From JBAYDV01 sp041668045 (GTDB lineage Bacteria > Bacteroidota > Bacteroidia > Bacteroidales > UBA932): a DNA stretch of 5,796 nucleotides. The notes under the pieces were generated by a model, which searched no databases, was not told the origin of the DNA, and saw only the letters and a list, made by a program, of their open reading frames with translations. The DNA lies in the NCBI GenBank assembly GCA_041668045.1, contig JBAYDV010000108.1:1-5796 (forward strand), given 5' to 3'. Of this stretch, positions 1 to 4,770 are shown piece by piece. The position numbers and the translations under genes are program-made. Each line of letters starts with the position of its first letter. Position 1 is the stretch's first letter.

Positions 1-506
1 CCTGTATATTCAGATTCAGGAACTATACCATTCTTTTTAAAACCTCTTGTAACAGCATTTCCTTCTGATCCTTCATCGAAAAGAGATTCTCCTCTGGTTC
101 TTACGAATTCCATAGCTTTAGCTATGTATTCATTATAAACTGTAAACATCTCAGAAAGTTTTACTTTTTTCCCAGTTAGTCTATAAATCTCTGATTCATA
201 AAAAGATGTTGTAGAAAAACACCAACAAGTACCAGCATTTCCCTGAGAAATTGATGGATTAGCCCATGATTTAGTGTAATAACTAATCTTATTAGGCAAT
301 TTCATTCCAGATTGATCCATAAAGAAAATTTTCTCTTTCTCGGATTTTTTTAATTTATTATCTATTTTTCTTACATCTTTAAGAATAGAATTTTGATAAT
401 AACCAGGTTTAAATTCTTTAAATTTACCTTCATCCTTTTTTTGTTGCGAGAACATAGGACAAGTAATCATTAAACCTAAAATAGTGCTAGTAATAATCTT
501 ATTCAT
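1..506 (-). CDS. Secreted C1-family (papain/bleomycin-hydrolase-like) cysteine peptidase, 3' end outside window
   Basis: This is a partial gene: 168 codons are read from the ATG at 506-504, and the frame is still open at the window edge. Residues 1-20 form a signal peptide (basic MNKI start, hydrophobic core, likely cleavage at MFS|QQ), so the protein should be exported to the periplasm or cell surface. A lysine-rich stretch (about 23-60) leads into the peptidase domain. The active-site block is visible: Q88-G-N-A-G-T-C94-W-C-F-S. It has the same six-residue step as papain Q19 (oxyanion hole) to C25 (nucleophile). It is followed by SFYESE and a KLSEMFTVY segment, which resemble secreted aminopeptidase C/bleomycin-hydrolase relatives of Bacteroidales. 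The catalytic His and Asn would lie in the missing C-terminal half. The probable role is cleavage of extracytoplasmic peptides; endo- versus aminopeptidase activity cannot be decided here. It is transcribed divergently from menA. Confidence 0.88.
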   Translation of the reverse strand, partial: MNKIITSTILGLMITCPMFSQQKKDEGKFKEFKPGYYQNSILKDVRKIDNKLKKSEKEKIFFMDQSGMKLPNKISYYTKSWANPSISQGNAGTCWCFSTTSFYESEIYRLTGKKVKLSEMFTVYNEYIAKAMEFVRTRGESLFDEGSEGNAVTRGFKKNGIVPESEYT

Positions 507-558
507 GATTTTAATTGATTATAATATTTATAATTTGTTTTATTTTCAAATTAGAAAG

Positions 559-566
559 CAAATTTA
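559..566 (-). promoter_or_regulatory. Possible -7 promoter element for the C1 peptidase gene
   Basis: Read on the minus strand, this is TAAATTTG, an exact match to the Bacteroidota -7 consensus TAnnTTTG. It lies 52 bases before the ATG of the peptidase. I see no convincing -33 TTTG box at the usual spacing, and the region is AT-rich, so a chance match is possible. Confidence 0.4.
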
Positions 567-587
567 GGAAATATATTTAATAATAGT

Positions 588-595
588 TAATTTTG
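588..595 (+). promoter_or_regulatory. Possible -7 promoter element for the menA cluster
   Basis: TAATTTTG matches the Bacteroidota -7 consensus TAnnTTTG. It would place the start of transcription near 602, giving a leader of about 30 bases before the TTG start of menA. No clear -33 TTTG is seen upstream. Together with the minus-strand box at 559-566 it would make 507-631 a divergent promoter region with no other features that I recognise. Confidence 0.4.
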
Positions 596-631
596 AGCCC
601 TAATCAATAAATACTTTTAAATTACAATAAG

Positions 632-1555
632 TTGAAACATCATACATTTAAAGATTATATACAGGCTATAAGACCTTGGTCTTTCCCAGCCTCTTCTATG
701 ACTGCTGTAGTGACAGTCTCTTTAATCTATTTTCTATCAAAGACCCCTAGATATGCAGATGCATTTAATAATATACATTGGTGGTTTGGAGTACTAGCCA
801 TATTAGTTGCTATTATTTTTCAAACTATAGGAAATCTAATAAGTGATTATTATGACTATAAAAAGGGAGTTGATCATGAAGAGACACATGGCACTACTCG
901 TTCTTTAGTCGAAGGAGTATTTAAACCTAAATCATTTTTAAGAGCTGGCTATATATTAACTGCTTTAATGATTATTCTCGGGATATACATAGCTTCAATA
1001 GTCGGATATGAATTGCTTTTTATTGGTCTTGCTGGAATTATAGCTGTCATTTTTTATTTTTGGTTTAAATATCACGCTCTTGGAGATACTTTGATATTTA
1101 TTATATTTGGCCCTTTGATTGCCCTTGGAACAGCATTTTGCATGACAGAACAAATTATATGGGAAGCCGTATATCTATCTATTCCTATTGGCTTGTTAGT
1201 AGTTAACATTCTACATGCTAATAATACAAATGATATAAAAAATGATAAAGCAGCCAATATATCTACTGTAGCCATGAAACTTGGCTTTAATAAATCCAAA
1301 AATTTATATATAATAAATATAGTTTTAGCTAATCTTATCGTTTTACTTTTAGCTATTTTAAGAATTATACCATACATCTCTTTTATATTTATATTAGCAA
1401 TTTTAGTATTGGCTAATAAGAATATTAAAGCATTTAAAAATGCAGATTTAAATAGTGACGAACCTCTTTTAGGCCTTGATGGAGCTTCTGCGAAATTCGT
1501 TATGCTATTCGGTTTACTATTAACTATTTCTTTAATAATCGCTAGTTTTTTATAA
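632..1555 (+). CDS. menA: 1,4-dihydroxy-2-naphthoate polyprenyltransferase (MenA, UbiA family)
   Basis: This is an integral membrane prenyltransferase of menaquinone synthesis. It attaches the polyprenyl tail to 1,4-dihydroxy-2-naphthoate, giving demethylmenaquinone. The 307 residues match the usual family length (about 290-310). Both aspartate-rich prenyl-diphosphate/Mg2+ motifs are present: N68-L-I-S-D72-Y-Y-D75 with D81, and N197-N-T-N-D201-I-K-N-D205 followed by the typical ISTVAMKLG. The N-terminal RPWSFPAS (residues 14-21) is also characteristic of MenA. About eight or nine hydrophobic helices fill the rest. The start is TTG: no in-frame ATG, GTG or TTG lies between it and the upstream stop at 608-610, and the first internal ATG (residue 23) would remove the conserved RPWSF segment. 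It is the first gene of a cluster, 6 bp before the CPBP protease gene. The organism is therefore expected to make menaquinone for (anaerobic) respiration. Confidence 0.93.
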   Translation: MKHHTFKDYIQAIRPWSFPASSMTAVVTVSLIYFLSKTPRYADAFNNIHWWFGVLAILVAIIFQTIGNLISDYYDYKKGVDHEETHGTTRSLVEGVFKPKSFLRAGYILTALMIILGIYIASIVGYELLFIGLAGIIAVIFYFWFKYHALGDTLIFIIFGPLIALGTAFCMTEQIIWEAVYLSIPIGLLVVNILHANNTNDIKNDKAANISTVAMKLGFNKSKNLYIINIVLANLIVLLLAILRIIPYISFIFILAILVLANKNIKAFKNADLNSDEPLLGLDGASAKFVMLFGLLLTISLIIASFL

Positions 1556-1561
1556 AATATT

Positions 1562-2188
1562 ATGAAACGAAATAACAATAAATATATTTACACTATTTTA
1601 TTAGCAGCCATATTATGGTTTCTAATGTTTTCGAAATGGACAGCTCCATTATTTAATTTCTGGATAGCCATGTCGATATCTGCTACTATATTATGGTGCA
1701 TAAGTTTTCTTTTAAATAAGAACTTCTCGAAAGCTTTAAAAATTAAGGGCTCTGATATATTAATAGGTATAGGTTCTGCAGCTCTCCTTTGGCTAATATT
1801 TTTAGCTGGAGATTATATTTCTAATCTACTATTCTCCTTCGAAAAAGCACAGGTTTCATCTATATATAGTATGAAAGATGGCCATAATGCTTTATTAATC
1901 AGCGTATTATTGCTCTTGATTATAGGTCCGGCGGAAGAAGTATTTTGGAGAGGCACTGTTCAAAAACATTTCATGAAAAATATGGGCGAATGGTCTGGCT
2001 TGGCTTTTACATCTATAATATATGCAGCAGTACACATATGGTCATTTAATTTCATGTTAATTATGGCAGCTCTAGTATGTGGATTATTTTGGGGATTACT
2101 ATATAAATATACGCGTAGGCTCCCAGCTATAATAATCTCACATGCCCTTTGGGATGTTGCGGTATTTATTTGGTTTCCAATAATTTAA
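1562..2188 (+). CDS. CPBP-family (Abi/CAAX-like) intramembrane glutamic endopeptidase
   Basis: This is a 208-residue polytopic membrane protein with about seven hydrophobic segments (near 8-24, 31-52, 66-88, 107-124, 143-160, 162-180, 188-206). The three CPBP/Abi (Rce1-like) signatures appear in order. Motif 1 is E125-E126-V-F-W-R130 (EExxxR, catalytic glutamates). Motif 2 is Y154-A-A-V-H158 (FxxxH-like). Motif 3 is H194-A-L-W-D198 (HxxxN/D-like). All residues needed for activity appear present, so it is probably an active membrane protease. In bacteria such proteins cleave or process membrane-associated peptides, act in bacteriocin immunity, or have unknown substrates; nothing here identifies the substrate. 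No bacteriocin-like small gene is seen beside it. It starts 6 bp after the menA stop and ends 14 bp before the nitroreductase gene, so it is probably cotranscribed with both. No Shine-Dalgarno sequence precedes the ATG, only AT-rich sequence. Confidence 0.88.
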   Translation: MKRNNNKYIYTILLAAILWFLMFSKWTAPLFNFWIAMSISATILWCISFLLNKNFSKALKIKGSDILIGIGSAALLWLIFLAGDYISNLLFSFEKAQVSSIYSMKDGHNALLISVLLLLIIGPAEEVFWRGTVQKHFMKNMGEWSGLAFTSIIYAAVHIWSFNFMLIMAALVCGLFWGLLYKYTRRLPAIIISHALWDVAVFIWFPII

Positions 2189-2202
2189 TTTTTAATAAAA
2201 AC

Positions 2203-2808
2203 ATGGCAGATAATTATCTTGAGAAAAAGTTCGAAGAATATAAATTAAAGAAAAATCAATCCTCACAGAAGAAAAGATCAAATACATTATCTCTAAATGA
2301 TTTAATGTTAAAAGACAGATCACATAGGATATATAATATGGACTATCTGGTCTCAAGAGAAGAATTGAGAGAAATAGTTTCTGTAAATAGTAAAATAGGC
2401 AATACTTTAAATAGACAGTTGTTACGTTTTAAACTTATAACTGGAGAAGATGCTTTATCGCTAGGAAAAAGGACCAATCTTAAATTTCCACCAAATGCAT
2501 TTATCGTTATTTGCTCACCCGAACCTATAAATAAATGGACATACCTCGATGCAGGCATATCTTGTGAGGCGATGACTTTGAAAGCCACAGAAATGGGGCT
2601 TAATGGCATAGTAGTAGGCTCATTTAACGAAGAAGATATGAAAGAATTCCTTCATATAGAACTTAGTACTGTAATTATGGTAGGTATTGGAAAAGGAATA
2701 CAAAAAATTCATTTAACTCCAGTCCACGCTGATGAGCCACATAAGTATTATGAAAAAGAAGATCGCCATATAGTACCAAAAATAATGGTTGACGACCTTA
2801 TCTTTTAA
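2203..2808 (+). CDS. Nitroreductase-family FMN-dependent oxidoreductase-like protein
   Basis: This is a 201-residue protein read from the ATG at 2203. The frame extends upstream to a TTG at 2149, but that part lies inside the CPBP gene and encodes no family motif, so I reject it. The fold signature is recognisable. D38-R-S-H-R-I-Y resembles the RRSxRxF FMN-phosphate motif. N67-T-L-N-R-Q-L-L-R-F76 stands where PSxxNxQPxRF normally is. PNAFIVICS (97-105) is a central beta strand. D117-A-G-I-S-C-E-A-M and EMGLNGIVVGSF (130-141) are the dimer/FMN helix and the 'GLG' strand. Residues 1-30 are an unusual lysine-rich extension. Such enzymes reduce quinones, nitro compounds or flavins with NAD(P)H; the substrate is unknown here. 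Linkage to menA hints at quinone or redox chemistry, which is inference only. The last 11 bp overlap the convergent serine-hydrolase gene. Confidence 0.8.
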   Translation: MADNYLEKKFEEYKLKKNQSSQKKRSNTLSLNDLMLKDRSHRIYNMDYLVSREELREIVSVNSKIGNTLNRQLLRFKLITGEDALSLGKRTNLKFPPNAFIVICSPEPINKWTYLDAGISCEAMTLKATEMGLNGIVVGSFNEEDMKEFLHIELSTVIMVGIGKGIQKIHLTPVHADEPHKYYEKEDRHIVPKIMVDDLIF

Positions 2809-4126
2809 TATTTAATTCAGATATTACATCCTTAACTAAATTATTTATTTCCAAAGCATGATCTGGTTTAGGAGAATATCCCACAACTACTAGCACTAAA
2901 TTCATAGAAGGCACTATAATTATATATTGCCCATCATGCCCAATACATGAAATAGCATCACGTGGCACATCTGGAAAAAAGCCAGAAGCATTGGTCCAGA
3001 AAAACGCGCCATAACGACCTTTGCTATCTGGTACAGGCGTAGAAGTATATTCTACCCATCCCTCTGGCAATATTCTTGTTCCATTATATATCCCGTCGTG
3101 TAAATAAAGCATTCCGAATTTAGTGAAATCTCTCGCACTAGCATAAAGATAAGATGATCCAACGAAGTTACCACTCTCATCAAGCTCGAAGACTGCATCA
3201 TCGATAGCTATTGCCCCTAAAACTTTATTATACATATAATCATAATATAAAGAATCACTTGCGAATTTTCTTCTTAGAAGGTAGCTCACTATATTAGTAG
3301 TACCAGAAGAATAATACCAATGAGTCCCAGGCATATATTTCAAAGGTTTTTCATAGGCATACTTAGCCATATCACTCTCACGATGAAGCATCAAATTCAC
3401 ATCACTCCTACTTCCGTAATCCTCATTCCATTTTAAACCACTCGTCATATGCATAAGATTATTTATCGTAATCTCACGACGAGCGTCATTCTGCCACTCT
3501 TTCAGTCCAGTAGGCGCTGAAATATCCACTAAACTATCTCGAGTCATACAGCCGACCATAGCATTGATAAAACTCTTAGCCATAGACCAACTCAAAAATC
3601 TTGTTTTAGCATCAAACCCATTCCTATAATGTTCTGCCACCACTGTGTCATTATGAACTGCCAAAAAGGCAAAAGGACTACCATTATATTCTTTTTTATC
3701 TATCAGGGCAATAGCGATAGAGTCTAATCCTTTCGTAGTAGCTTTAGGAGGCGCAGCGAGAATCGAATCACTGCCCTCTTTATCTATTGTTGGCAGCTTT
3801 TGCTGCCTTAGCTGCTCCGAATCAAGATTCTGCAGCAATGTCACACCACATCCGTCCCGATAAACTGCCTCAGAATATTGCCCTAGAAATTTACTAGTAA
3901 TGGTTTTATTCTTATAATCTACTTTTTCTTTAACAAATCGTATTAATGAAAAGTTAAGATCTAAGGCTCTGACACTATCTGCATTTCTCCCCTGTACGAA
4001 TACTGCAGAAGCTAAATTTTTAGCAGCATAACCTGTCGCTACTATTCTGATACTCATTAAAGTATATATTCCATAAACAAGAGACAGAAATATTATTAAT
4101 ATAATTATTTTGAATATTTTTTTCAT
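2798..4126 (-). CDS. Membrane-anchored serine hydrolase, beta-lactamase/NylB-like (class C fold)
   Basis: This 442-residue protein is encoded opposite to its neighbours. Residues 4-22 form a single hydrophobic segment after basic residues, an uncleaved anchor or signal, so the catalytic domain should face the periplasm. Residues about 28-100 (GYAAKNLASAVFVQGR ... LLQN) are the N-terminal region typical of 6-aminohexanoate-dimer-hydrolase-like serine hydrolases. A polar linker (about 100-135) follows. The serine beta-lactamase motifs are S181-M-A-K184 (nucleophile and general base), Y272-S-S-G (YxN/YxS position) and G396-H-D-G-Q (KTG-equivalent loop). MTSGLKWNE (228-236) and the RDFTKFGML (332-340) block support the family. 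Likely reactions are amide, ester or D-amino-acid peptide hydrolysis; true beta-lactam hydrolysis is not implied. Its 5' end faces the marR gene across a 165-bp region, and its 3' end overlaps the nitroreductase gene by 11 bp. Confidence 0.88.
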   Translation of the reverse strand: MKKIFKIIILIIFLSLVYGIYTLMSIRIVATGYAAKNLASAVFVQGRNADSVRALDLNFSLIRFVKEKVDYKNKTITSKFLGQYSEAVYRDGCGVTLLQNLDSEQLRQQKLPTIDKEGSDSILAAPPKATTKGLDSIAIALIDKKEYNGSPFAFLAVHNDTVVAEHYRNGFDAKTRFLSWSMAKSFINAMVGCMTRDSLVDISAPTGLKEWQNDARREITINNLMHMTSGLKWNEDYGSRSDVNLMLHRESDMAKYAYEKPLKYMPGTHWYYSSGTTNIVSYLLRRKFASDSLYYDYMYNKVLGAIAIDDAVFELDESGNFVGSSYLYASARDFTKFGMLYLHDGIYNGTRILPEGWVEYTSTPVPDSKGRYGAFFWTNASGFFPDVPRDAISCIGHDGQYIIIVPSMNLVLVVVGYSPKPDHALEINNLVKDVISELNIKR

Positions 4127-4143
4127 AACTTTGATATATTACC

Positions 4144-4160
4144 GATTAAAACTATTAATC
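4144..4160. repeat. Short perfect inverted repeat in the hydrolase leader
   Basis: GATTAA and TTAATC arms of 6 bp are separated by 5 bp (AACTA). The element lies between the predicted hydrolase promoter and its ATG, so it would be in the 5' leader. It could be an operator or a weak hairpin, but in sequence this AT-rich it may be chance. Confidence 0.25.
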
Positions 4161-4172
4161 CCATCATAAACA

Positions 4173-4180
4173 CAAATATA
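4173..4180 (-). promoter_or_regulatory. Possible -7 promoter element for the serine hydrolase
   Basis: The minus-strand reading is TATATTTG, an exact match to TAnnTTTG. It is 46 bases before the hydrolase ATG and would start transcription near 4166. No -33 TTTG is evident. The extended sequence GACATATATTTG (4184 down to 4173) is mirrored on the plus strand at 4211-4222. Confidence 0.45.
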
Positions 4181-4214
4181 TGTCATTTTTATTAAAATTA
4201 TGACTTAAAAGACA

Positions 4215-4222
4215 TATATTGG
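4215..4222 (+). promoter_or_regulatory. Possible -7 promoter element for the marR-tolC operon
   Basis: TATATTGG differs from the TAnnTTTG consensus by one base. It lies 4 bases before the first palindrome (4227-4246), so the predicted start of transcription (about 4229) falls inside that palindrome. This is the expected geometry for repression by the downstream MarR protein. A -33 box is not convincing. Confidence 0.4.
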
Positions 4223-4226
4223 CATA

Positions 4227-4246
4227 ATAGTTGATACATCAACTAT
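4227..4246. promoter_or_regulatory. Probable MarR operator O1 (20-bp palindrome)
   Basis: ATAGTTGAT and ATCAACTAT are 9-bp perfect inverted arms around a 2-bp centre (AC). Length and symmetry fit the winged-helix dimers of the MarR family, which bind 16-20 bp palindromes upstream of their own gene. A second, similar site follows 25 bp downstream. Assignment to the adjacent MarR protein is inferred from position. Confidence 0.72.
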
Positions 4247-4251
4247 CGTCA

Positions 4252-4271
4252 TTGGTTGATACGTCAACTAA
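4252..4271. promoter_or_regulatory. Probable MarR operator O2 (imperfect palindrome)
   Basis: This site carries GTTGATACGTCAAC, matching the core of O1 (GTTGATACATCAAC) at 13 of 14 bases, with the shared CTA following. Seven of ten base pairs across the 20-bp site are symmetric, against nine of ten in O1, so it may be the weaker site. It lies in the predicted leader, ending 20 bases before the marR ATG. A TTG inside it (4256) is in frame with marR but is better explained as part of the operator than as a start codon. Confidence 0.65.
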
Positions 4272-4291
4272 TAATAATTAAGAATTATTTT

Positions 4292-4747
4292 ATGGAAACT
4301 ACCGAATTAAAAATAGAAGACCTCTCGATAATAGCCAATGGTTATGTCTCGTCATTAATTAATAAATTATTGAACAGAGCATTTAAGAAACATAATTTAA
4401 ATATTACGACAGAGCAGTGGACAGTACTTACATCTCTAAATAATAATGATTTTCAGACACAACAGGGTCTTAGTGAAGATACCTTCAAGCAGAAAGGAAG
4501 TATTACAAGACTAATTGACACCCTAGTTAAAAATCAATTAGTAGAGAGAACATCTTCTCCTAATGATAGAAGGTCAAACTTGATTCATATTACTGATTTA
4601 GGTAAAAAAATCGACAATAAAGCCAAAGAAGTCGTTACTGACATCTATAATAAATCTATAAAAGGTGTCACATATACAGAGATTTTAAAAGTAAAATCAA
4701 TAATGACTATAATAATAAATAATTTAATTAACGAAGATAATTTATAA
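4292..4747 (+). CDS. MarR-family winged-helix transcriptional regulator
   Basis: This is a 151-residue cytoplasmic DNA-binding protein of typical MarR length. The start is taken at ATG 4292 (METTELK). The in-frame TTG at 4256 would add 12 residues encoded by the operator palindrome and the leader. The layout is standard: N-terminal dimerisation helices (about 5-35), then ITTEQWTVLTSL (38-49). The helix-turn-helix recognition region is around KGSITRLIDTLVKNQLVER (68-86). The beta wing is SSPNDRRSNLIHIT (88-101) with the hallmark D92-R93-R94. C-terminal dimer helices (102-150) follow. Such proteins usually repress drug-efflux or stress operons and release DNA on binding small aromatic or oxidising ligands. 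Two palindromes just upstream suggest autoregulation. The tolC-like gene follows after 23 bp, so both are likely one transcript. The ligand cannot be predicted; the protein has no cysteine, which argues against thiol-based sensing. Confidence 0.92.
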   Translation: METTELKIEDLSIIANGYVSSLINKLLNRAFKKHNLNITTEQWTVLTSLNNNDFQTQQGLSEDTFKQKGSITRLIDTLVKNQLVERTSSPNDRRSNLIHITDLGKKIDNKAKEVVTDIYNKSIKGVTYTEILKVKSIMTIIINNLINEDNL

Positions 4748-4770
4748 CGAGAACAAAATTAAATATATAT

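Noticed and set aside
524..538. TTATAA-type inverted repeat in the leader of the C1 peptidase gene
   Set aside because: It is made only of A and T in a very AT-rich stretch, so a chance palindrome is likely and there is no T-run or regulator nearby.
1072..1578. Minus-strand open frame of 168 codons opposite menA
   Set aside because: It lies almost wholly within the well-supported menA gene. Its translation has no recognisable domain and reflects antisense hydrophobic codons.
1562..2188. CPBP protease as a bacteriocin immunity or processing gene
   Set aside because: No small double-glycine or hydrophobic precursor gene, ABC transporter or histidine kinase is seen near it.
2149..2202. TTG-initiated 18-codon extension of the nitroreductase
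   Set aside because: It lies within the end of the CPBP gene, encodes no conserved motif, and a good ATG exists at 2203.
2343..2609. Minus-strand open frame of 88 codons opposite the nitroreductase gene
   Set aside because: It is fully contained in a gene with clear family motifs and has no domain or promoter of its own.
2941..3780. Higher G+C in the middle of the serine hydrolase as a sign of horizontal transfer
   Set aside because: Hand-counted lines there give about 40-48% G+C, but parts of the nitroreductase gene also reach 40-42% and the hydrolase N-terminal region falls to 20%. The variation follows conserved domains rather than a gene boundary.
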